This document shows, piece by piece, positions 9,643 to 19,154 of a stretch of DNA of 33,850 nt. The notes beneath the pieces are model-generated. The model was not told the DNA's origin. It saw nothing but the letters and a program-made list of their open reading frames with translations, and searched no databases. Made by a program: the position numbers and the translations under genes. The DNA comes from Candidatus Altimarinota bacterium (GTDB taxonomy: Bacteria; Patescibacteriota; Gracilibacteria; BD1-5; UBA6164). The stretch is from assembly GCA_030683605.1 (NCBI GenBank), contig JAUXPL010000057.1, forward strand, positions 1 through 33,850, given 5' to 3'. Position 1 is the first letter of the stretch, and each line of letters opens with the position of its first letter.

Positions 9643-10557
9643 TTATACATTCAATTCTCTAAGTGCATTTATTCTATCATCCAAAGCTGGATGAGAAGAA
9701 AATAATGCCATTAGTCCTGATCTTCATTTTGTTGAGATTTTCATCGTTGCTAATTTACTATCATCATCTGAAGCAAAATTTTGCATTCTCTTTAATGCTT
9801 CCAATCATGCAATCATTTTTTGTTTTCATACATATTTAGCACTTCCAGCATCAGCTCTGAATTCTCTATGTCTAGAAAACCACATAGTTATCATAGAAGC
9901 AAGTATACCAAAAATCACTTCAAACAACATTGATAATCAAATATAAGCCCAAGAATGTCCTTGCGATTCTTCTTCACCATTTAAAAAATTATCTACTATT
10001 CATGCAAGTATTCTAGATATAAATATTACAAAAGTATTTAGTACTCATTGCATCAATGTCATAGTAACCATATCTCAGTTCAATATATGAGCCATTTCAT
10101 GACCTATTACTCATTCTATAGCATCTTTATCCATAATATCTAGTAATCAACTAGAAACAGCTACTAAACTACTATTTTTTGAAGCACCTGTAGCAAATGC
10201 ATTTGGCTCTCTAGATACATAAAATCATACTTCAGGCATATCTATTCTATTTCTTTCTGCTAAATCTTTAACTACATCAAATACTACTTTTTGCTTAGGA
10301 TCTAGGTTATAATACTCACTAATTGATACTACTTGTACTCAATAAGCTCTTTTTGCCATCCACTTAGAAATAAACAAACTTATAAAAGCTCATCCAAAAC
10401 CAAATATAAATGCAAATATCAATAATCATGTATAATTTCATCCTGCATATCAACTAATATTTATACCAAAAAACTTCTCCAACATAAATATCGCAAAAGA
10501 CAAAACTATTAATATAGCAAAGTTTGTAATTAGAAACAAAAACACTCTTTTAAACAT
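9643..10557 (-). CDS. htpX: Membrane zinc metalloprotease HtpX
   Basis: 304 residues, an M48-family protease that degrades misfolded membrane proteins. Two N-terminal membrane helices ([19 protein letters not shown] and a second ending at about residue 60) are followed by the cytosolic domain with [20 protein letters not shown]. The zinc motif HEMAH is at residues 153-157 within [19 protein letters not shown], followed by two more membrane segments. The third ligand lies in the [15 protein letters not shown] block. Length is typical. Start is ATG at 10557; the upstream sequence is the hairpin element. The leu leader promoter begins 7 bases past its stop. Confidence 0.96.
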
Positions 10558-10588
10558 ATTTTTTAGTTAATTTTTAAATTAATAAATA

Positions 10589-10772
10589 CTATTCCTATCC
10601 TATCAGTAGAATACTATGAATTCCCTCTATAAAACAACCTCACCCTTGAATTCCCTCTCCTTAATGAGAGGGAGGCTACACTCCTTCCCTCTCCTCTAAG
10701 GAGAGGGTTAGGGTGAGGTTGTTTTATGTGAAAGGATTCAGGATAGGAATAGATATATTGTTCTAGTATTCT
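10589..10772. repeat. Long imperfect inverted-repeat element (MITE-like) between polA and htpX
   Basis: Nested arms: AGAATACTA/TAGTATTCT (10608-10616 and 10764-10772), CTATTCCTATCC/GGATAGGAATAG (10589-10600 and 10741-10752), and a perfect 18-bp pair, ATAAAACAACCTCACCCT (10629-10646) with its complement (10710-10727). Inside are further CCCTCTCC/GGAGAGGG hairpins. The order of the outer arms is interleaved, so the structure is not a single simple stem. No ORF is inside. Its distal end overlaps the TAG stop of the truncated polA frame, so insertion or recombination here may have cut the gene. Confidence 0.75.
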
Positions 10773-12255
10773 ATACTCCAAAGCTCATCTGTCAAGAATT
10801 ATTTCATTTATTTATATAATTCTTACTTGATTCTTTATTTAGAAATAAATAAATTATCTCTAAATCATATTTCAAATTGTGTCCAACAATCAATATATCT
10901 AAATCAAACAATTTATGTAAAAAATCTTTTACATCATCATCCATTACACTATCTCATTTATGTAATCTGTTTATATAATAAATATTCTCATCATCTATGT
11001 AAATACTTATTCCTACTAATTCTGCCTCTATAATATTTAGTGAAGTAGTTTCTGTATCTAAACATATTTTTCTTTGAGCTTCCCCTCCTTTACTTCTTCC
11101 ATTTCCAAGGGAAGTACCCGAGGCACGAGGGGGATGGGTTATTTTCTCATATAACTCTTCCAATTGTTCTTTGTTTTGTACTACTTTTACTTTCACTCAT
11201 AAATCATACCAAGTTTTTATTTTTATGTCTTCTACTTCTCATATCAGACTGAAAAATTCTAGACTTTTGAAATATTCTCTTACGTCATGATTCAATAATA
11301 AGTCTGGTTTGAATTTAAAATCTGCTAAATCAAATTTCTTACTAATAATTCCATCACCAGGTATTTGATCTATAAGTAAATGATCATCTAAGTCGATATT
11401 TAATTCGATTGTAGCAAGTTTTTTACTCAAAAATGCTGCATCTCTAGAAGCTATTAATTTTTCAAAAGTTTTTCATTTAAAACATCATGATATTTTTTTA
11501 CTATTATCATCTCAATATTTTTCTTTTAAAATAACTAAGACTTCTTTTTCTGACAATAAAACCCCTCCCCCTTTGGGTACTCCCTTTGGTAAAGGGAGAA
11601 AAAATTCATCAATCAATTCATATATTTGTTCTACTGATCATATAGTATTTATCAAATCTACTGCTTTTTTAGGGCCAAATCAATCTATACCTGGAATATT
11701 ATCAGCTGTATCTCATACTATAGATAAATAATCTATTATCATTTTAGGTTCTACTCAGAATTTTTCTCTAGCTTTTTCTGGATTGAAAACCATTCTTTTC
11801 ATAGTATCAAATACAAATACATTCTCAGTTATTAGACTGTATAAATCTTTATCACCAGAAAGTATAAATACTTGATTATCTTTATCCTGTCATAGTTTAG
11901 TCGCTAGTGTACCAATAACATCATCAGCTTCGTATCAATCTACCTCTACTATATCCACTCACATCAATCAAATCATCTTTTCTATATCACAAATCTGTGT
12001 TCTCAGACTATCCGGCATCCTGTCTCTAGTAGCTTTGTAATCTGCATATAGTTTGTGGCGAAAATTGTCTCATTTTGCATCCTTTACAAATATTAGATAA
12101 TCAGGTGATTGAGTTACTAGACTATGTACGAAAAACTTCGCCATACCAAAAATAGCATTTACGATTTTACCATCCTTTGTAGCAAATTCAGGTAATGCAA
12201 AAAACATACGATATATAAAAGAATTTCAGTCTATTAGATATATTTTTTTAGGCAT
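10771..12255 (-). CDS. polA: DNA polymerase I, truncated: 5' nuclease plus partial 3'-5' exonuclease, no polymerase domain
   Basis: 494 residues. The N-terminal 5' nuclease is intact: YLIDGNSFIYRMFFAL, VDGYEADDVIGTLA, ILSGDKDLYSLI and GDTADNIPGIDGFGPKKA (helix-hairpin-helix). A 3'-5' exonuclease domain starts with the DxE motif (CLDTETTSL) and reaches motif II (IVGHNLKYDLEII). The frame then ends after a short non-homologous tail, QMSFGV. Exonuclease motif III and the whole polymerase domain (together about 400 residues or more in normal PolA) are absent, and htpX follows. Two GC-rich repeats are inserted in frame (residues about 217-232 and 372-391). It may act only as a flap/RNA-primer nuclease or be a decaying gene. 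ATG at 12255. Confidence 0.88.
11082..11140. repeat. GC-rich repeat inserted in frame in polA (copy 2)
   Basis: Sequence ending AAGTACCCGAGGCACGAGGGGGATGGGTT matches, in opposite orientation, the CCATCCCCCTCGTACCTCGG family at 19-60 and the copy at 22246-22321. It adds roughly 20 residues (HPPRASGTSLGNGRSKGGEA) just before the exonuclease DxE motif. Confidence 0.8.
11561..11605. repeat. GC-rich repeat inserted in frame in polA (copy 1)
   Basis: CCCCTCCCCCTTTGGGTACTCCCTTTGGTAAAGGGAG is a member of the same family (compare CCCTTTTCCAAAGGGAGT at 71-90). It encodes about 15 residues (FFLPLPKGVPKGGGV) at the end of the 5' nuclease domain. Confidence 0.78.
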
Positions 12256-12293
12256 AAAAATTATTAAAAATAATATTGTTAATTTATACTCAA

Positions 12294-12332
12294 ATAAAAA
12301 AAATAAACAATTTATTTTGTTTATTTTTTTAG
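12294..12332. terminator. Terminator between the NAD operon and polA
   Basis: AAAAAAATAAACAA-TTTATT-TTGTTTATTTTTTT hairpin with T runs on either strand, 3' of the NrtR-like gene. Confidence 0.75.
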
Positions 12333-12347
12333 ATACATATACTTATA

Positions 12348-13010
12348 TTATAACAAATCTACAAATTCTAAATCTTTATTTATAGCTCTGAATAGTGAAG
12401 CTGGTCTAGGAATTCCTATTGTCTTTTTTTCACCTGTATCTTCTATAACTCATGATTTAAGTAATTTTTTTCTAAAATTCCTCTTATCTAAATCCTTTTT
12501 TAATACTATTTCAAATACACTTTGCAACTCTGATAGTGTAAATTTCTCTGGCATTAGAGACAATGAAAGTGTAGAATAAGTAACTTTTCACTCTAATCTT
12601 TCTAATCAATATTTTATTATATCCAAATGATCATAAGCCATAACAGGTAATTCATCAACTGAAAACCAAGCAATATCACTATAGCTATCATTTGTCTTGA
12701 TACTCAAATCATCTTTTTTTATGATTGCCATATGTGCGATTGATACTATTCTAGCTTTTGGATCTCTGTCTATTGCATCAAAAACTTTCAATTGTTCTAT
12801 ATATAAATCAGACACACTTGAAGCTTCATACAGTATTCTATGAGCTGCATCCAGGCATAATTCTTTTTCTCAGATAAATCAACCAGGCAATGCCCAAAGT
12901 CATACAAATGGCTCTTTATTCATCTTTATTAGCAATACTTTTAGTTTTCATTTTCTAATATTGAATACCACTACATCAGTAGCCAAGATTGGTGATTCCA
13001 TATATTTCAT
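12348..13010 (-). CDS. nrtR: NrtR-like Nudix-family transcriptional regulator of NAD metabolism
   Basis: 220 residues. The N-terminal Nudix fold (ILATDVVVFNIRKWKLKVLL, then WALPGGFIGEKELCLDAAHR) has a degenerate Nudix box: the REUXEE core reads RILYEA, so hydrolase residues are missing. The C-terminal roughly 80 residues (FTLSELQSVFEIVLKKDLDK, then RNFRKKLLKSGVI) form the winged-helix domain typical of NrtR and its relatives. These regulators bind ADP-ribose or NAD intermediates and repress NAD genes. Being the last gene of a complete NAD salvage operon fits this role. Start is ATG at 13010; an in-frame ATG at 13001 is an alternative. Confidence 0.82.
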
Positions 13011-13014
13011 TATT

Positions 13015-13029
13015 ACATATTAAATATGT
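13015..13029. promoter_or_regulatory. Palindrome before nrtR, candidate operator
   Basis: ACATAT-TAA-ATATGT lies 5 bases upstream of the nrtR start. A TATAAT-like -10 (minus strand) is slightly further upstream within the 54-bp gap after nadD. It suggests a private, possibly autoregulated promoter, but AT-rich palindromes also arise by chance. Confidence 0.35.
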
Positions 13030-13064
13030 GTATATTATACAATTAAAATAAAAAAGTAAACATT

Positions 13065-13664
13065 TTAAATATATAAATTATTATCATCAATTATTTTTAG
13101 TATCTCAGAATCAAGTATATCTTTTACAGATTGTTTGTTTTTTATCATTTCTCTAACTATACTACTTGAAATATCTATTATTTCAGGAATATCTAATAGT
13201 ATATAATTATCAATAGAATACTTAATTGGATTGAAATCATATCATGGTCTATTCACAAAAATCTTTTTAAGTTTTTGTTCTATATATTTATCACTATTCC
13301 CTATCCATTTATGCATGTTTTCAATCACATCAGTACCATAAATAAATGTAGGAGATAGTCATAATTTATCTCTAAAATATTTTTCTTCTTTCAAAGTAGT
13401 CGTTTTTCAATTGTTTTTTCATTCAAAAAAATACATATCCAATTCAGTATTTAATCAACTTTCTTTTAGTTTTTCCAAAAATACTTCTATCATTTTTCTT
13501 CTATAAGTATGTGATATATTATGATTTTTATCCATTCTCTCTCATGATGGAGTGATTATAATTTTGTTTATATCAGTATTATTTAGAACTCCTTCAATAA
13601 CTTTAAAATGTCATTGTTTTGTAGGAGGATTAAAGCTTCATCAATAAATTGCTATATTTTCCAT
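13065..13664 (-). CDS. nadD: Nicotinate-nucleotide adenylyltransferase
   Basis: 199 residues. It converts nicotinate mononucleotide plus ATP to nicotinate adenine dinucleotide. The N-terminus MENIAIYGGSFNPPTKQGHF has the nucleotidyltransferase GGSFNPPTxxH motif; both Gly of GGS are TGA. The C-terminal ISSSIVREMI matches the ISSTxIR motif. Middle residues FIYGTDVIENMHKW correspond to the GxDxxxxxxxW substrate-binding block. The start ATG lies 3 bases after the prs stop, so translation is probably coupled. Confidence 0.94.
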
Positions 13665-13667
13665 ACA

Positions 13668-14576
13668 TTAACCATTAAGTATTAATTTTTCTATATCACT
13701 TTTGAGACTTAAAACTTGCATATTGCTTTTATCAGAAGCTCTAGTAATATTTGCAGGTATAGAATCAGTAACTAATAAATCATCTACTACTCATAATAGT
13801 TTTGATAATGAGTCATTTGGAAATACTCAGTGAGTAGCAAATGCCGATACGGATTTAGCTCATTTTGATCTAAGTTCTTCAGTAGACTTGATAAGAGTTC
13901 ATCAAGTTTGAATCAAATCATCTATCAAAACCACATCTTTTCATTCTGGATTTCACTCTTTTATAGAGATTATTCTTTCATCAATGTTTCTTGTTTTTGA
14001 TAATAGAATTTTTTCGTAGTTGGAAAACTCTTTACCAAATCTCTTTTTTGCTCATTCATCTGGGAAACATATAACCTTTCATTTGATTACTTCGTCTAGC
14101 AAATGCATCGCAGTATGCATTTCAGCATTCACTTTTGTACTATCGAAATAAAACCTCTCTTGTAAAGCATGTATATCAAATACATGAATACTAGTCTTTC
14201 ACATTCTACCACTTGGTATATTACTCATAATATCTGCGAAATACTTAGCTGTTGCGACTTCTCATTTTTCATCTATTCTTTCCATAGTTCATACAGGAAA
14301 ATAAGGCATTATAACTCTTACTTTGTCAGCATAATAATCTATAACTCAATTTATTAATGCATAATTAAAAAACAAATCTCTAGGATTAGAAAAATCTCAT
14401 ATATAAGTCACATCTTTATGCTCTATTATTTCTTTTACCTTTTCTACAAATATATTTGGCCATCCATCAGCAAATGATTCGAAATCTACTTTTGCTTTTA
14501 TAATCCTACCTACATTGTCATTAGCAATTTTATCTCATAAATAATCAAAATTGGGATGAGTTATTATAGTTTTCAT
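13668..14576 (-). CDS. prs: Ribose-phosphate pyrophosphokinase (plant class II-like)
   Basis: 302 residues. It makes PRPP from ribose-5-phosphate and ATP, the co-substrate of PncB. The PRPP-binding loop is seen as VLIDDLIQTGGTLIKSTEEL. Blocks such as PVGTMERIDEKGEVATAKYF and HVFDIHALQERFYF resemble plant cytosolic phosphate-independent PRPP synthetases more than the usual bacterial Prs, whose RQDRK-type signature is not seen. Between the Nudix hydrolase (9-bp gap) and nadD (3-bp gap), it is clearly an operon member devoted to NAD synthesis. The subclass assignment is from memory of the plant sequences. Confidence 0.88.
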
Positions 14577-14585
14577 ATTTAAGAA

Positions 14586-15155
14586 TTATTTTTTAAATTG
14601 TACTCACATTGCTTGAGCTCTTCATACTGCTGACCATATACTAGGACAAACTAACACTCCAGATTTTTCTTTTTCTAGACATAGATTTAACAAATCAGAA
14701 ATAGTATTTTGTACTTCTATTACTTCTAGACTTAGTTCAGCTTGTCATAAATCCTGCTCTCATCTTTCTCCTGAAGCTTCAGCATAATAATAATTTGCAG
14801 TTTCATTTGTCAGTCATGCTGATTTTGGTCATTTTAACAAATACATTATTTTTTCAGCTATATATCAAGTCTCTTCTTTTACTTCTTTTTCTACTGTTTG
14901 TTCAGGAGTATTTCATTCATCTACTAGTCAAGCTATCATTTCCATCACTCTAGCATTTACTAGTGGTCTGAATTGCTCTACAAGTACAAATACTCATTTT
15001 TCCTTGTTTTCTACTAATACTCATACTACTTCTTTGTTTACTGTTCTATAAGCTCATTCCCAAGTTGTTACACTTCAGTCTGGATTCTTATTATCTACTT
15101 CTACTTTGTTGACGAATTTTCCTGGATGAACTATTCTTTTATCTAATATACTCAT
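14586..15155 (-). CDS. Nudix hydrolase, probable ADP-ribose pyrophosphatase
   Basis: 189 residues. The family hydrolyses ADP-ribose to AMP and ribose-5-phosphate. Seen: FVLVEQFRPLVNARVMEMIAG, the ADPRase-type strand before the Nudix box, then GLVDEGNTPEQTVEKEV and KEETGY. The metal-binding EVKEE core is intact; the first Glu of the box is replaced by Asn, and the REU arginine by Lys. Its product ribose-5-phosphate is the substrate of the next gene, prs, so the pair can recycle ADP-ribose into PRPP. Start is ATG at 15155, 26 bases after the nadE stop. Confidence 0.87.
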
Positions 15156-15181
15156 AATATTTTAATTATTAATCTATTTTT

Positions 15182-17014
15182 TTACCAATTGTAAGGCTTA
15201 TTTTGCGCTTCTCTTCTATCGAAACCAAAACTAGATCTAGTAATAGTTGGAATAGGTGGAGATTGTACTCTTTTGAAATAACTAATTGTTTTGAGTCTCC
15301 ATATTTTTTTTGCTTCATCTTTTTGTTTTTCACTTGTAGCAAAAACTTCATCTAGATATCATAGTTCCAATCACAAAAATTGTTCTAGATTATTATCATC
15401 AATCATTTTCAATATATCTTCTATAGTTTTTTTATTTTCTATATATGCTCTATTTAATCCTCTAAGTACTTTGTAATCAAAAGGATCTCATCATCCGTTA
15501 TCTACATTTTGTTCATCTGATAATTCAGCTGCTGGTTGCATTTCTATCATTTCACTTGGAATTATTTCTCCATATTTTTTATTTATCCATCTAGCTACAT
15601 CTCTAACTGCTTCTTTGTTCAAATCTCATATTACAGCCATTACTCAGTTTACATCACCATACAAAGTAGCATATCAAGTAATTATTTCATCTTTATTTCA
15701 ATTATTAGTATATGGACCATATTTTGGAGCCATATTTGAGAGTTTAGATCACCTAGATCTAGCATATATATTTTCCATTTCGAAACTTGTTGGTTCTTCT
15801 CATGTCAAATCTCTATAGTCTTGTACTTGAGCTTCTATCATTCTCTCCATATCAGATATTTTGTAAGCAATTTTTAGATTATTTGCTAGAGTTTCAGCTA
15901 GAGACTTAGTTGTATCTCAATTGAATTTGCTTGGCATATTTAATGCTGTAACAGCTTCATTTCCTAGTGCAAATACCAAAAGTGTAGCAACCAAACCTGA
16001 ATCAAGACCTCAACTCAATCATATCAATGCTTTTTCCCATCAGTTTTGTTTCCAAAATTCTTTTATTACATATATCAAAGCATTAAATATTTGCTCTGGT
16101 TCTTCCAAATGTTCTAATTCAAAAATATCAGAACTTGTAGCTATTCCCTCGCCCTTTGGGAGAGCATTTTGCGAGTGAGGGCTGGATTTATTTTCATAAT
16201 AATCCTTTATTCATCTAATGAATTCTCAATTTTTATAAATACTAGAACCTCAGTCAAAGTTGAAAATATTTTTACCATTATTTTGGATTCAGATAGGATT
16301 TACATATGCAATAGTTGTTCATTCACTTTGAATTTTTAATAATTTATCTCTGAATTTGGCTTTTTCTAGTCCAAATGGTGAAGCAGATACTACAGCTATC
16401 ATATCAGTATTATGTTTTTTAGTCATTTCTACTGGATCAACAGCATAATCATTGTTTACATTCCATATATCTTCACAGATTAGAAGTGATACTTTAGTCT
16501 TTACTCAGTCTATAAGTACTTCTACTGGTTTGTATTCTGCTTCTAGTTTTTCTCTAATACTTTCTGCTTTATTATCTAGATTTTGTTCTACTACTAAGTC
16601 TTTTAAGCTATGAAAATATCTCTTATCATCAAACATTCTATAGTTTGGTAGTAGAGTTTTGTATTGAGTTTTTAATAGTTTTCATTCACTTGCTAAATAT
16701 GCAGCATTGTATTTTCTAATGCTTCCATCTTCATTTTTCTTCATTTCATCATAAACTATATTTCACCAAACAATAGTAATACCATATTCTCATGATAAGT
16801 TTATTAATTCATCATTGAATTCGTTTATATGTTTAATATATGATTCATATAACCAATCATCTCAAATCATGTATCCAGGTATTACCATCTCTGGTACTAT
16901 CAATATTCATCATTTTTTTGTATTTATTATTTGCTCTTTTATTTTTTGCATATTCAAGTCTGGTCTACCAGCCTCTACTTGAATTTGTCCTAGATTAATA
17001 GCATTTGTATTCAT
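15182..17014 (-). CDS. nadE: Glutamine-dependent NAD synthetase
   Basis: 610 residues, two domains. N-terminal nitrilase-type amidotransferase (1-270): catalytic Glu in IVPEMVIPGY, Lys in KTLLPNYRMFDDKRYF, Cys in LLICEDIWN. C-terminal ATP-pyrophosphatase domain (300-610): PP-loop ALIGLSGGLDSGLVATLL. It amidates nicotinate adenine dinucleotide to NAD with glutamine-derived ammonia. A GC-rich repeat (16145-16188) is inserted in frame in the linker (residues about 276-290, SSPHSQNALPKGEG) between the domains. Start is ATG at 17014, 12 bases after the pncB stop. The PP-loop glycines include TGA codons. Confidence 0.95.
16145..16188. repeat. GC-rich palindromic repeat inserted in frame in nadE
   Basis: TCCCTCGCCCTTTGGGAGAG followed by CATTTTGCGAGTGAGGGCTGGA stands out in GC content from the surrounding gene. 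The frame stays open through it, and it encodes about 14 extra residues in the inter-domain linker. The sequence style is like the polA insertions, but the core differs. Confidence 0.7.
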
Positions 17015-17026
17015 AATATTTTTATA

Positions 17027-18376
17027 TTAAACTAAAACTTCATGATTTTCAAATCAAGCAACTCAAAAAGTTCTTTTAAATAAATCAACTCTTTCATCTC
17101 ACATAGCTTTTTCTGGATTGTCAGACAATTTTACACATTTTGTCCAAGTACCATCTGGTCTTTGTACTTCATATGGCTTAACAACTACAGACATTGATCA
17201 AAATGGTCCATGAGGTTCTTTTTCTCTAGGCCAAGTACCTTTTGTGTTGTTTGTAAAATTTGTTCATTTTCAGAATGTGATTGGTCAATAATGGCTATTT
17301 TTATTGTAAATATCAATAACTGTTTTTGAGTCTAATCAGTCACTTGGAATTCTTACATGTGTTTTTGGATCTAATCAAAACCTAGCTAAAAATTTTTCAT
17401 ATTCTGGTATTCAAATATTTGGGTCTTTTGAATCAAATCTGTTACCATTATGTGCCATAGCAATATCTTCCGGACAGTGATCAAAGTAGAATGTAGTACC
17501 AAATGTATCTGGTAATAATATACTTAATCATGGGAAATGTTTTCACCATTTTCTATCAATATCATACATAGTATCTATTATTTCTTGTGGCTCATCTAAT
17601 AGTGCTGTAGGAATCATTCTAAGCTCATGTGCATTTGTACCTTTTGGGTTAGCATTTCACATCTCTCTTGCTATCATCACATTACTTGTACCCATATATT
17701 GTCATGGTAATTTAGCATTTAATATTTCATTTACCATTCTTTGTATATCTGTACTTGCACTTCTTCTAGTACCAAATTCTGAAAGTGTAACTCATGGATT
17801 ATTTTTATATATTTTTACATCTTCGTATAGTCTTCTGATAGTATTATTTATTATTTCATCAAATTCTACATTTGTTATTCTTTCTTTTTTTGTATAGTGG
17901 TATAAATAAAGAGTGTTTACAATTTTTAAACCTAATACTTCCCACATTATTGATGTTTTCCAAGGTCAAGTAAATTCAACATCGTATCAACCTTGTCAAT
18001 CTGCTTCAACACTATAATCAGATAATTTATAATCTTGCAAAAATTTAAGTGTTTCTTCTCTAAAAAGTTGTGTTCAAGTTGGATTTTGCATTCATCTTAA
18101 AAATGAAATATCTGCTTGACTTACTCATTTTATTTTTGATGTTGCATCAAATTGTTCTTTTAATGCATCTAGTGGTATAACATCTGCGATATTGATATCT
18201 TTGTTACGGATTTTCATTTTCCATCTTACATTGATATTACTATATTCTGGATGAGCTAGTATAAAATCAAGCATCAAAAATTTGTATATATCATTATTTA
18301 GTAGATTATCTACTTCAGCTTCATCTCTAGCAACAGAAAATACATCAGATGGTCTATATAATAAATTTGATTTCAT
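17027..18376 (-). CDS. pncB: Nicotinate phosphoribosyltransferase
   Basis: 449 residues. It converts nicotinate plus PRPP to nicotinate mononucleotide. The N-terminus has NLLNNDIYKFLMLDFIL (the D-x-YK-x-tM motif). Core blocks are LSEFGTRRSASTDIQRMV, GQYMGTSNVMIAREMG, NAHELRMI, then DTFGTTFYFDH and VRIPSDGLDSK, a clear PncB pattern with the phosphorylated-His block (GTxAHE-like GTNAHEL). Start is ATG at 18376. It is 28 bp downstream of pncA, which supplies its substrate. Confidence 0.93.
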
Positions 18377-18404
18377 ATTTTTGAATTATATTTTAAAGTT
18401 ATTT

Positions 18405-19154
18405 TTATTGTAGTATATTTGCTCAAGCTTTTTCCATATTTTTCAATGCTTGATAAGTTCATAATGGGTAAACCCCTGCAGATCATGATAAAATCAAATT
18501 TACTTTTAATCAGATTTTTAATCCATCTATAACAGTATCATTTACACAATAATCAGTAGCTAATCATACAACATCTATTTCATTTATTTCATTTTGTTCA
18601 AGATTATTTTCTAGACTTAGTCATCTGTCATCAATTCATCAAAATGCTGAATATGGATGTTCGTCTACTCTTTGTCATTTTATTACTTCTATATCTATTA
18701 ATCCTGAATTTAGCATTGGGTGATATTCTGTTCATCTAGTATTTTCTTCACAATGATTTGGCCATAATATTATTTCTCAACCATTTGATTTTACAACTGC
18801 TTTCAATTCTTCTACACTAAATTTCGCTAGTGCTGTTAATCAATTTTCTTCATCTGTCCAATGCTCTATTTCCTTTGAAGTTAGTAATCATTTAGATAAA
18901 TCTATTGTTGAAGCTTTGATTATTGGCATTTTATTTTTATAACTTGAAGCAAAAAACATATGTCATACCGAGTGGATTTCTCTACTAGCTAAAACCAAGT
19001 TTCATTCTTGTTTAGTTTTATCTATTTGTTGATTTATTGATTCAGCTAAACATTCACCATGTTCTACATATAATTCTCTTGATGATCATTTGTATGCATT
19101 ATCACCAAATGTGTTTTGATAATCTACTATAATTAGTCATTTTTTTGTACTCAT
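18405..19154 (-). CDS. pncA: Nicotinamidase
   Basis: 249 residues, isochorismatase-fold enzyme that hydrolyses nicotinamide to nicotinate. Catalytic Asp in LIIVDYQNTFGD (Asp11), the LWPNHCEENTRGTEYH block that normally reads WPxHC…G, and nucleophile Cys203 in GLATDYCVNDTV. All three belong to the PncA signature. It is the first gene of the NAD operon behind the promoter at 19180-19209. The start ATG at 19154 gives MSTKKGLIIVDYQN. Starting from nicotinamide suggests a supply from a host, prey or debris. Confidence 0.92.

Noticed and set aside
15169-15351. Open frames on either strand over nadE, pncB, the FAD oxidoreductase and other genes
   Set aside because: They lie antisense or out of frame to genes with clear domain motifs and have no family signature of their own.
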